Positions 56,390 to 64,000 of a stretch of 64,000 bases of DNA are shown one piece after another. The translations under genes and the position numbers were made by a program. Under the pieces are notes generated by a model. The model was given only the letters and a program-made list of their open reading frames with translations. It searched no databases and was not told the DNA's origin. The DNA lies in assembly GCF_017912555.1 (NCBI RefSeq), contig NZ_JAERSD010000006.1, forward strand, positions 130,681 through 194,680. The letters are read 5' to 3'. Position 1 is the first letter of the stretch. Every line of letters begins with the position of its first letter. Source of the stretch: Bacillus sp. REN3. GTDB taxonomy: Bacteria > Bacillota > Bacilli > Bacillales > Cytobacillaceae.

Positions 56390-57319
56390 GTGAGAAGTAG
56401 TGTTGCCATCATTATAGGATTCTTAATTTTTGGTTCGCTGTTCGTTGGCTGGAAAATCAGCCAGGATCTTGGACCAGCCGAAACAGCAAACACTCAAGAA
56501 GCCCAGACTGAAGTTGCGAGCGGTGAAATTGAATTCAATCCGCCAAGTATGGAGGACGTTCCCGACGGACCTCTTGGTGAAAGTATTAAGTACGGAGAAA
56601 AATTGGTAATGGAAACAAACACAGTTGCTGATGAATATGTCGGTAACAATCTATCATGCGCAAGCTGTCACGCAAATGGCGGGACTGTAAAGGAAGAGGC
56701 TCCTCTTGTCGGTTTAACGTCCGTATATCCAGATTACAGGCCACGTGAGGGAGTCGTTTTTACACTGGAGGATAGAATCAATGGCTGCATGATCCGAAGC
56801 ATGAATGGCAAGGAATTCGCTTATGACAGCAAAGAAATGCGTGCGATGATGGCTTACTTCCAATACTTGTCCAAGGGAATCCCTGGAGGGGCTGAAATGC
56901 CTTGGAGAGCAGCGAAGGAACCTAAACAATATCCGGTTCCAAGTGTACAGGATGGAGAGAAATTGTATGCCCAATCCTGTGCAAGCTGCCATGCACAGGA
57001 TGGTTCCGGTACAGGCACGAACACAGGGCCAGCCGTTTGGGGGGAAAATTCCTTCAATGATGGGGCAGGGATGTCACGCTTCACGAAAATGGCAGGTTAT
57101 GTCCAGAAAAACATGCCAAAAGGTCAAGGCGGCACATTATCTGACCAAGATGCCTCCAATCTCGCGGCATATATCCTTTCTCATGACAGGCCAGAATGGA
57201 AAGGGCATGACGGCGACTGGCCAAAAGGCGGCAGACCAAAAGATATCATAAATAAAGAGAAACGGGAACAAATCAAAAATGGAACAATCAATTGGGAAGA
57301 GATGCTTTCGGTAAAATAA
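56390..57319 (+). CDS. tsdA: dihaem cytochrome c, TsdA-like thiosulfate dehydrogenase
   Basis: 309 aa. N-terminal membrane anchor (6-22). Two haem sites, Cys90-x2-Cys93-His94 and Cys197-x2-Cys200-His201 (both CASCH). The segment RINGCMIRSMNGK, with Cys133, is characteristic of TsdA, where that Cys is a haem iron ligand. TsdA joins two thiosulfates to tetrathionate (or the reverse). GTG start with AAGGGGGA upstream. Stand-alone, ends in a strong terminator. Confidence 0.8.
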   Translation: MRSSVAIIIGFLIFGSLFVGWKISQDLGPAETANTQEAQTEVASGEIEFNPPSMEDVPDGPLGESIKYGEKLVMETNTVADEYVGNNLSCASCHANGGTVKEEAPLVGLTSVYPDYRPREGVVFTLEDRINGCMIRSMNGKEFAYDSKEMRAMMAYFQYLSKGIPGGAEMPWRAAKEPKQYPVPSVQDGEKLYAQSCASCHAQDGSGTGTNTGPAVWGENSFNDGAGMSRFTKMAGYVQKNMPKGQGGTLSDQDASNLAAYILSHDRPEWKGHDGDWPKGGRPKDIINKEKREQIKNGTINWEEMLSVK

Positions 57320-57326
57320 CCATCTT

Positions 57327-57365
57327 AACCCCCGCATCATTTAAATATGGTGCGGGGGTTCTTTT
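57327..57365. terminator. bidirectional terminator
   Basis: ACCCCCGCA ... TGCGGGGGT stem between convergent genes; T's follow on the plus strand. Confidence 0.85.
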
Positions 57366-57601
57366 GCTTTAAACTGGCTTCTGTGCCGATAACCATCTTC
57401 AGTTCCAAGCTCCCTGTTAAGCAGCAACTCCATTTTTTCAAGGTCCTTTTTCGTTACGACCGAATCCATCGTCGACCATTTCACAGAGTAAACGAAATAG
57501 TAATTTTTAATCTGCCTGAAGAGCACAGCCGAGTTCGGAAAGGTATCGAATTTCGCCTTGATATTGTATCTTTTTGTATATGACCATCTGATCAAGTTCA
57601 T
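57341..57601 (-). CDS. hypothetical protein, 86 aa
   Basis: Unrecognised. Basic, single-domain: KRYNIKAKFDTFPNSAVLF, YYFVYSVKWSTMDSVV, then a helical KKDLEKMELLLNREL. A GGGGAT element precedes the ATG. Convergent with the cytochrome gene and overlapping its terminator. Confidence 0.6.
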   Translation of the reverse strand: MNLIRWSYTKRYNIKAKFDTFPNSAVLFRQIKNYYFVYSVKWSTMDSVVTKKDLEKMELLLNRELGTEDGYRHRSQFKAKEPPHHI

Positions 57602-57807
57602 GCCAATATCCCCAATTTTTTTCTTTTTTTCTTACCCTTCTAAAGAACAAAGGAAACTTTTGTGGGTATTTGTCTTGGATTGTCCCTTATCCTTTTATAT
57701 GCTAGAATAAACGACGATGCGTATTAGTTAGCGACACATATAAATGTGATACTAAACTGCTAGCAAACTGTTACAGAAACTGTGGCAGCGGAGTTGGAGG
57801 GAAATAA

Positions 57808-57996
57808 ATGCTTGAAGCGCAAAGAATTCAATTAAATGTAAGGGTGTCCAGGGAAACGGCCCAGAAATTGGATGAGATTGTGGAATATTACCAAGACCAT
57901 ACAAAAATCGGCCGAATATACAAAGGGGATGTCCTGACAGATATCATCGAAAAATCATATGAAATTATGCAAAAGCAAAAAAAATTGAAGGGTTAA
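57808..57996 (+). CDS. small ribbon-helix-helix-like protein, 62 aa
   Basis: N-terminal strand IQLNVRVSRETAQKLDEIVEYY followed by two helices (DVLTDIIEKSYEIMQ) fits a ribbon-helix-helix DNA-binding fold. The target is unknown. TTGGAGGG precedes the ATG. Confidence 0.65.
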   Translation: MLEAQRIQLNVRVSRETAQKLDEIVEYYQDHTKIGRIYKGDVLTDIIEKSYEIMQKQKKLKG

Positions 57997-58103
57997 ACTT
58001 GTCAAGTGTTAGTTGGGTATTTTTTGTGAACAAATTTGTTGCAATTCCTCTGAATCAGGCGTATTATTGTAATAATCTGATAATAACTAAGGTGGTTATT
58101 TAC

Positions 58104-58340
58104 ATGATGCGAATGGCAGCTGCTGGAGTAACCGGTTTTGTTCTAGTGTTTATTGAATCGTATCTGGTGATGGTCGTTAAGCAATACCACACAATTGAAT
58201 TTGGCGGAATCGCTCCATTTGTCAGTGTTTGGGCAATGAACTTCTTCCTGGTGTTTTCAATCCTTACCCATATCAAGATGTGGTATGAAGAAAGGCAATC
58301 ACAGCGCGAAGAAGAAGCGATTAATAGAGACTCCTACTAA
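58104..58340 (+). CDS. small membrane protein, 78 aa
   Basis: Two helices (MAAAGVTGFVLVFIESYLVMV and FVSVWAMNFFLVFSILTHI), acidic C-terminal tail. Unrecognised. AAGGTGG lies about eight bases before ATG 58104. May be co-transcribed with the preceding small gene. Confidence 0.6.
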   Translation: MMRMAAAGVTGFVLVFIESYLVMVVKQYHTIEFGGIAPFVSVWAMNFFLVFSILTHIKMWYEERQSQREEEAINRDSY

Positions 58341-58355
58341 ACAGTCATGATCAGT

Positions 58356-58402
58356 AAAAAGAGGCTGTCCCGAAAGTAATAACTTTCGGGACAGCCTCTT
58401 TT
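58356..58402 (+). terminator. strong terminator
   Basis: GAGGCTGTCCCGAAAGT pairs perfectly with ACTTTCGGGACAGCCTC (17 bp), flanked by A and T runs. Confidence 0.95.
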
Positions 58403-58429
58403 CTTTTGCTTGTAAAACAACCCGTTGAT

Positions 58430-58690
58430 TTGCTATCCAGGCACTTCGACGGACAGGAAGTCCTAATGCCCACTTTGCAGCAGGACCGGCGGCCTTAGTT
58501 GCCAAAGCGCTTGTCGGGGCTGACCAAAGTGCTTCCGCTATTTTTTCTCCTCGTCGCTTTGCTCCTGCGGGGGTCTCCCCAGCCACTCACTTCCGCAGGA
58601 CACTGAATGGGCTTCCTCGAGTTTGCCCGCGCACGAAGGAATTGCGTTAGCATTTTCGAGGGGTCTGCGTGCCTTCCACTCATCAACTAA
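58430..58690. repeat. dispersed intergenic repeat, copy 6 (inverted)
   Basis: Reverse complement of the block at 37950: shares GGAAGGCACGCAGAC, CCTCGAAAATGC and AACTCGAGGAAGCCCATTC. Also contains CTCCTGCGGGGGTCTC and CACTTCCGCAGG. Confidence 0.72.
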
Positions 58691-58865
58691 GTGTGCAATG
58701 TCTATGGTGATAGGGAAAAATAAAAGAATCGCCCTTTTTTGGTATAATGCAGGCACCACAACAACAAACCATTCTCCTGGAGCCTTGTGTTTTAATCAAT
58801 TTTTCCGGCGTGCTATTTGCTCGGTTTCTAAAACCCTAAGGAAATAATCTTCCCGAAAATAATTT

Positions 58866-59489
58866 TCACTTTTTTATTTCCCTTTTCAGGAAGCGGTCAT
58901 GTGTTTTTTGGAGTAAAAATAACGAAATGATCGCACCAATCAAGGTTAATGTCATATCCCATTGGGAATCCCAAATATCACCCTGTGTACCGAGAAAGTT
59001 TTTTGATGCCTGCCCTCCTCCCCCTAGCTTGGAAACGAGCCACTCGGCAATTTCATACAGTGCCGCCAATGCCAGCACGATCGAAAGTGATATCCCTTTA
59101 AGCCAGGAACCTTCAGTTAGTTCTGTTTTGCGCAAAAGGATTTCGCGGACGACAATAACAGAAAGACCTTTCATCAAGTGGCCGAAGCGATCATAGTGGT
59201 TCCGCTGCAATTCGAATTTGTCCTTCAGCCATTCAAATAGCGGGACTTTCGAGTAGATATAATGGCCGCCAATAAACATTAAAATGGTCACAAACGCAAT
59301 AATGAGATAAGAAAGAGTTGTCAACGGGAACTTCCGATATAGGAAAAGAAAAAACGCAAGAATGATGACAGCCGGGCTGACTTCCAGCAACCAGGTTGAA
59401 TAATCAGCTGGTTTTATCACCGACCAGAAAAAAACGGCAAGTACGGTACAAAATATGAAGATATGCATTAGGTTTTTCTTCTTATTCAA
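58866..59489 (-). CDS. yjdF: DUF2238 membrane protein, YjdF-like
   Basis: 207 aa, about six helices. The segment RNHYDRFGHLMKGLSVIVVREI and the AALYEIAEW / LGTQGDIWDSQWDM motifs define DUF2238. Function unknown. GGAGGGAT RBS upstream of the ATG. Confidence 0.88.
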   Translation of the reverse strand: MNKKKNLMHIFIFCTVLAVFFWSVIKPADYSTWLLEVSPAVIILAFFLFLYRKFPLTTLSYLIIAFVTILMFIGGHYIYSKVPLFEWLKDKFELQRNHYDRFGHLMKGLSVIVVREILLRKTELTEGSWLKGISLSIVLALAALYEIAEWLVSKLGGGGQASKNFLGTQGDIWDSQWDMTLTLIGAIISLFLLQKTHDRFLKREIKK

Positions 59490-59698
59490 GGAAATCCCTC
59501 CTCAAAATGGTCTCCTTTGTAAGTGTTTTACTAATTCATGTTTTTCATTCTTAATGCCCCTTTCTAGTTCCTTAAGAATAATAAAAAAGCAATGAACCAT
59601 TAATGAACTATAAAAACTAGCGGAAAAATGGTTAAGTAGTCAGCCGGACAGGGTAGTGAGGAATAGAGCTTATTTCAGATAGAAAGGAAGATGCAGCT

Positions 59699-62656
59699 TT
59701 GTCTGGCAAAATAAACGTAACAATCAACGGAGCCGAAGCGACAGCAAGACCTGAACAAACAATCCTTCAATATCTATCAGACAGCTCGATAGAAGTACCA
59801 AGTGTTTGCTACCATCCAAGTCTTGGAGCTATTGAAACGTGTGATACATGCATTATTGAAGTGAATGGGGAACTGGTAAGGGCTTGTTCGACAAAAATGA
59901 AAGAGGGAGATGCCATCGACACGGTTGCCCCCGAAGTAAAGAAGGCACAGACGATGGCAATGGACAAAATCCTCTATAACCATGAGCTTTATTGTACAGT
60001 GTGCGATTACAACAATGGGACGTGCGAGGTACATAACGCCGTCAAGGAAATGAAGATCAACCACCAGGCTATCCCATTTGACCAAAAACCTTATGAAAAA
60101 GATTATTCCAACCCTTTTTACCGTTATGACCCTGATCAGTGCATCCTTTGCGGGCGCTGCGTGGAAGCCTGTCAGGATGTTCAGGTGACCGAGACTCTTA
60201 GGATAGATTGGGAACGTGACCGTCCACGGGTTATTTGGGATAATGATGTACCAATCAATGAATCCTCTTGTGTATCATGCGGACACTGCTCAACAGTTTG
60301 TCCATGCAACGCCATGATGGAAAGAGGCATGGAAGGAGAAGCAGGGTATCTTACAGGCATCGCCAAGGAAACTCTCCGTCCGATGATTGAAATTACGAAG
60401 AACGTAGAAACTGGCTATGGTTCCATACTGGCCATATCCGATATGGAAGCGTCGATGCGAGAAGCAAGGATCAAGAAAACAAAAACAGTTTGTACCTATT
60501 GCGGTGTAGGATGCAGTTTTGATGTATGGACCAAAGGCCGCGATATCCTGAAGATCGAGCCGCAGGTTGAAGCTCCCGCTAACGGAATCTCTACATGTGT
60601 AAAAGGGAAATTTGGCTGGGATTTCGTAAACAGTGAAGAACGGCTGACTAAGCCTTTGATCCGTGAAGGAGATACATTCAGGGAAGCAGAATGGGAGGAA
60701 GCCTATGAACTGATCACTCGAAAGTTCACAGATATCAAGGATCAGCACGGCCCGGATGCACTCGGGTTCATTACTTCTTCAAAGTGTACCAATGAAGAAT
60801 CGTATTTAATGCAAAAAATGGCAAGGGCCATTATTGGGACAAATAATGTTGATAATTGTTCAAGATATTGCCAGACACCAGCTACAGTCGGCTTGTTCCG
60901 TACCGTCGGGTATGGCGGTGATGCAGGGTCAATCAAGGATATTGGCATGGCTGACCTTGTCATGATCGTGGGCTCCAACACCGCTGAAGCCCATCCGGTC
61001 CTAGCGACACGAGTGAAGCGCGCCCATAAGCTTAACGGGCAAAAACTAATTGTAGCGGACCTCCGTAAACATGAAATGGCAGACCGCGCAGACTTATTCG
61101 TCAGGCCGAAAGCTGGAAGCGATTTAATCTGGTTGTCTGCTGTGACGAAATACATCGTGGACCAAGGTTGGGCTGACGAAGAATTTCTGAAAAACAAGGT
61201 CAATGGCCTTGACGAGTACATCCAGAGTCTCGAAGGCTATACACTTGAATATGCAGAGGAAACGACTGGCATATCAAAGAATGCACTCATTCAGATAGCG
61301 ACAATGATCCATGAAGCAAAAAGTGTCTGCACCTTGTGGGCGATGGGTGTAACCCAGCACCTTGGCGGAAGTGACACGAGTACGGCGATTTCCAATTTGC
61401 TGCTTATTACCGGTAATTACGGGAGACCTGGAACTGGTGCGTATCCGCTTCGCGGCCATAATAATGTCCAGGGTGCGAGTGATATGGGAAGCAGTCCGGA
61501 ACATCTTCCAGGCTACCAGCGAGTAGACGATGATGAAGCGCGCGCGAAATTCGAAAAGGCCTGGGGCGCTAGAATCCAGGCAGAACCAGGAATCAACAAC
61601 CATGATATGATCGAGGGTATGCACGCCGGAACCTTGAAAGCCTTATATACCAAGGGTGAAGAAATGGGACTCGTTGATTCAAACATCAATCATGTCCATG
61701 CAGGTTATGAAAAACTGGATTTCTTCGTTGTCCAGGACATCTTCTTCAGCAGGACCGCCCAATTTGCAGATGTCGTGCTTCCTGCTAGTCCTAGTTTTGA
61801 AAAAGAAGGAACCTTTACTAATACAGAAAGGCGTATCCAGCGGCTGAACCAGGTTTTCGAGCCTCTTGGGGAGTCAAAGCCAGACTGGAAAATTCTTCTG
61901 GAAATTGCCAACCTGCTTGGCGCTGGCTGGGTGTATGAAAACCCGGGAGAAATCATGGCAGAAGCGGCAAAACTTATGCCGATTTACTCAGGTGTTTCCT
62001 ATGGGAGACTTGAGGGCTACAACAGCCTCCAATGGCCGGTCGCACCGGATGGAACAGATTCACCGCTCCTTTACGAGGATGGCTTCCCGTTCCCGGACGG
62101 AAAGGCAAGACTTTATCCAGTTAAGTGGTCAATTCCAGTCCAGTTCCCAGAGGAATTCGACATCCAGGTCAATAATGGAAGATTGCTTGAACATTTTCAT
62201 GAAGGAAACCTAACATATAAATCAGAAGGAATTACTTCGAAAACCCCAGGCGCCTTCCTTGAAGTTTCGCCTGAGCTGGCTGAAGAAAGAGGCATTCTTG
62301 ATGGCACACTTGTTAGGCTGACTTCGCCTTATGGCAATGTGAAGGTAAGATGCGTAGTCACCGACAGGGTGAAAGGGAAAGAGGTTTACCTGCCGATGAA
62401 CGATAGTGGTGAAGCAGCCATCAATCTGTTGACAAGCAGCTACAGCGACAAAGATACGGATACACCTGCTTATAAGGAAACAAAGGCGAAGATTGAAATC
62501 CTCCAATCAGAAGGGACCAATCCATTGCCGCTTAATAATTTCCGTTATGGAAATCCACATCCGCAGCTCGGTGTCCAGGTCCAGAAAAAGTGGGCACGAC
62601 CTGACTATGTTTTTCCGGGTGATCTTGTGAAAAAGGAGCGGACGCAGCATGGCTAA
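59699..62656 (+). CDS. yrhE: formate dehydrogenase alpha subunit, cysteine type
   Basis: 985 aa. NAD-type FdhA as in B. subtilis YrhE. N-terminal [2Fe-2S] domain (Cys37, Cys48, Cys51 and the CST Cys), a His/Cys cluster region ([17 protein letters not shown]), two ferredoxin clusters ([22 protein letters not shown]), then the Mo-bis-MGD part with [10 protein letters not shown]. The site that is Sec in the paralogue at 41181 is Cys here ([13 protein letters not shown]). TTG start; AAAGGAAG lies about nine bases before it. Overlaps yrhD by eight bases. Confidence 0.95.
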   Translation: MSGKINVTINGAEATARPEQTILQYLSDSSIEVPSVCYHPSLGAIETCDTCIIEVNGELVRACSTKMKEGDAIDTVAPEVKKAQTMAMDKILYNHELYCTVCDYNNGTCEVHNAVKEMKINHQAIPFDQKPYEKDYSNPFYRYDPDQCILCGRCVEACQDVQVTETLRIDWERDRPRVIWDNDVPINESSCVSCGHCSTVCPCNAMMERGMEGEAGYLTGIAKETLRPMIEITKNVETGYGSILAISDMEASMREARIKKTKTVCTYCGVGCSFDVWTKGRDILKIEPQVEAPANGISTCVKGKFGWDFVNSEERLTKPLIREGDTFREAEWEEAYELITRKFTDIKDQHGPDALGFITSSKCTNEESYLMQKMARAIIGTNNVDNCSRYCQTPATVGLFRTVGYGGDAGSIKDIGMADLVMIVGSNTAEAHPVLATRVKRAHKLNGQKLIVADLRKHEMADRADLFVRPKAGSDLIWLSAVTKYIVDQGWADEEFLKNKVNGLDEYIQSLEGYTLEYAEETTGISKNALIQIATMIHEAKSVCTLWAMGVTQHLGGSDTSTAISNLLLITGNYGRPGTGAYPLRGHNNVQGASDMGSSPEHLPGYQRVDDDEARAKFEKAWGARIQAEPGINNHDMIEGMHAGTLKALYTKGEEMGLVDSNINHVHAGYEKLDFFVVQDIFFSRTAQFADVVLPASPSFEKEGTFTNTERRIQRLNQVFEPLGESKPDWKILLEIANLLGAGWVYENPGEIMAEAAKLMPIYSGVSYGRLEGYNSLQWPVAPDGTDSPLLYEDGFPFPDGKARLYPVKWSIPVQFPEEFDIQVNNGRLLEHFHEGNLTYKSEGITSKTPGAFLEVSPELAEERGILDGTLVRLTSPYGNVKVRCVVTDRVKGKEVYLPMNDSGEAAINLLTSSYSDKDTDTPAYKETKAKIEILQSEGTNPLPLNNFRYGNPHPQLGVQVQKKWARPDYVFPGDLVKKERTQHG

Positions 62657-63209
62657 AGCAATTACAAGTATCCAGCGTATAGAACTGACGGAAGAGCAAA
62701 AGAGAAAGAAAGACCTTGAGGAAGTAGAGGCAGCACTGCTCGATAATAAGGAAGCGATCCTGGAAACACTGGATATCATAAAGAATATGCATGAACGTGG
62801 AGCTTTGTCCCTATTAGGAGGCTTATTCGCAGAAGGTGACAGGGTTTTAAGCGTCCTTGTGAACGCAATGGACAAGCCAGAGGCAACAAACAGCATCAAA
62901 AATATGCTGTTGATGATCGGTGTGCTTGGAACCATCAACGTACAGCAGCTGGAACCTTTGCTTTTAAAGCTTAATTCCGGAGTTGCCAGAGTGGCTGAAT
63001 ACAGGGAAAGGGAAGAAGATAGACTAGGTTATTTTGATGTCGTCAAATCCCTGAAGGATCCTGAAATCAACCGCGCGCTTTCTCTGCTATTTGAATTTCT
63101 GAGAGGAATGGGTGAAAACACCAAAGAGCTGGAAAGGACGACACAGCTGCCTGAAGAACAGGCTGTCCACCAAAGCGAGGACGGAACGCTTGAGAACAAA
63201 CATCAATGA
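62649..63209 (+). CDS. yrhD: DUF1641 protein, formate dehydrogenase associated
   Basis: 186 aa. Helical DUF1641 protein ([23 protein letters not shown] core), found next to FdhA in Bacillus (YrhD) and thought to support or attach the enzyme. Its start lies inside the end of the fdh gene, AAAAGGAG eight bases before it. Confidence 0.9.
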   Translation: MAKAITSIQRIELTEEQKRKKDLEEVEAALLDNKEAILETLDIIKNMHERGALSLLGGLFAEGDRVLSVLVNAMDKPEATNSIKNMLLMIGVLGTINVQQLEPLLLKLNSGVARVAEYREREEDRLGYFDVVKSLKDPEINRALSLLFEFLRGMGENTKELERTTQLPEEQAVHQSEDGTLENKHQ

Positions 63210-63212
63210 GGG

Positions 63213-63250
63213 AAGCAGGCTTCGGTGATTTTGCCCAAGCCTGCTTTTTA
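63213..63250 (+). terminator. terminator
   Basis: AAGCAGGCTT pairs with AAGCCTGCTT; short T-run. Confidence 0.8.
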
Positions 63251-63348
63251 GTTAGTTTTCCCTGTATGGGCCTAGTTTCATTCAAGCCGATTTGGGATAA
63301 AAGTAGATTAACACCACTGAAAATCTATATGGAGAGAGGATGGCTGTT

Positions 63349-64000
63349 GTGAAACCAGTCGAAGTCAAAAGAGAGATCCTTCGTTTTGGAAATGGCCAGG
63401 CCGAAAGACTAGAAGATACAATCGTGACAGAATATACAGTAACCGTAAAGGTGAACGGGCAGGAATTCGTAACGATGGTATGCACGCCAGATTATATTGA
63501 GGACATGGTAATTGGTTATCTTGCTTCTGAAGGAATCATCAAGAAATACTCTGACATCAAAGAAATTTGGGTTCAAGAAAGAGAAGGATTTGTGCATGTG
63601 AAAACCTCGAGGGTTAACAATCTGTATCAGAATCTACAGGGAAAACGATACTTGACATCTTGCTGTGGTGCGAGCAGGTCCGGGTTTGTTTTTGCGACGG
63701 ATGCAATGACAGCAAAAAAAATGACAGATGTGAAGTCAGAGATCGAAGTCGAGGATTGCTTCAGGCTAATGGAAGAAATGCAGGATTCAGCCGAACTCTT
63801 CCAAAATACCGGAGGAGTCCATAATGCTTCGTTATGCAGCCTGTTCGGTCCTATTGTTTCAAGGATGGATATTGGAAGGCATAACGCTCTTGATAAAATA
63901 TATGGATACTGTTTACGCAAGAAAATATCTCTTCATGACAAAGTGATTGTATTCAGCGGCCGAATTTCATCCGAAATCCTTTTGAAAGTTGCTAAGATCG
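63349..64000 (+). CDS. fdhD: formate dehydrogenase accessory protein FdhD (partial)
   Basis: About 217 residues before the window ends. FdhD is the sulfurtransferase that hands sulfur to the molybdopterin of formate dehydrogenase. YIEDMVIGYLASEGII, the Cys pair in TSCCGASRSG and TGGVHNASL are family motifs. GTG 63349 is favoured by GGAGAGAGG nine bases upstream; ATG 63340 is in the same frame but overlaps that box. It is separated from yrhD by a terminator. Confidence 0.94.
   Translation, partial: MKPVEVKREILRFGNGQAERLEDTIVTEYTVTVKVNGQEFVTMVCTPDYIEDMVIGYLASEGIIKKYSDIKEIWVQEREGFVHVKTSRVNNLYQNLQGKRYLTSCCGASRSGFVFATDAMTAKKMTDVKSEIEVEDCFRLMEEMQDSAELFQNTGGVHNASLCSLFGPIVSRMDIGRHNALDKIYGYCLRKKISLHDKVIVFSGRISSEILLKVAKI

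Larger units (their letters stand above)
58341..58865. other. gap with terminator and repeat
   Basis: A strong terminator at 58356-58402 is followed by a dispersed repeat copy and about 170 bases without a recognisable feature. Confidence 0.45.

Overview
The window reads as a chromosomal segment of an endospore-forming Bacillaceae bacterium (Bacillus/Mesobacillus/Neobacillus-like). Evidence: B. subtilis-type gene neighbourhoods (odhA-odhB, mifM-yidC2, yrhE-yrhD-fdhD), sporulation genes (csgA, sda-like, an SspO-like SASP), strong AGGAGG-type ribosome binding sites, frequent TTG/GTG starts and many hairpin-plus-T-run terminators. There is no phage, plasmid, IS element, CRISPR array, rRNA or tRNA gene that I can support.

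Layout. 1-0.55 kb: a 52-bp tandem repeat. 0.55-7.4 kb: a hypothetical protein, tRNA 2-selenouridine synthase (mnmH) and the 2-oxoglutarate dehydrogenase genes. 7.6-10 kb: an sda-like gene, then a CstR/CsoR-type operator in front of an operon of a rhodanese/metallo-hydrolase fusion, a 56-codon frame with two in-frame UGA codons, and a small FAD protein. 10-19 kb: acyl-CoA synthetase, SRAP protein, acetyltransferase, a fluoride channel pair, an ABC-F protein with an attenuator, and yidC2 with its arrest peptide. 19-33 kb: a CcdA-like protein, pflBA, a cupredoxin, a D,D-carboxypeptidase, modB with a relic of modA, ykpA, a SCO1 protein, cidAB and a Bacillus-type fnr. 33-41 kb: small genes, an MFS carrier, Cu/Zn SOD-like protein and a sensor kinase. 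41-51 kb: a selenocysteine formate dehydrogenase with a textbook bacterial SECIS, cell-wall and envelope genes, csgA and a broken alcohol dehydrogenase. 51.7-57.3 kb: a compact [NiFe] hydrogenase cluster led by a cytochrome b5-like protein, a methyltransferase, a ferritin-like protein and a TsdA-like dihaem cytochrome. 57.3-64 kb: small membrane proteins and a second, cysteine-type formate dehydrogenase followed by yrhD and fdhD (cut by the window end).

Themes. The cell looks facultative: pyruvate formate-lyase, two formate dehydrogenases, a hydrogenase and an Fnr regulator fit anaerobic or microaerobic handling of formate and H2, while the TCA-cycle and cytochrome-oxidase assembly genes fit respiration. 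Selenium is used: mnmH and UGA-decoded formate dehydrogenase are both here. Reactive sulfur is handled by the rhodanese/persulfide dioxygenase-like operon and possibly by the TsdA-like cytochrome.

The most interesting signal is at 9255-9425: a short frame with good RBS, Cys-Ala-Gly-Gly-Thr-UGA near the N-terminus, a second UGA just before a predicted transmembrane helix, and a SECIS-like hairpin correctly spaced after the second UGA. I read it as a candidate small membrane selenoprotein with two selenocysteines, in a sulfide/persulfide-responsive operon. Other highlights are the MifM-like arrest peptide whose 3' end is perfectly complementary to the yidC2 start region, and the hydrogenase small subunit with Asn in place of a proximal-cluster Cys.
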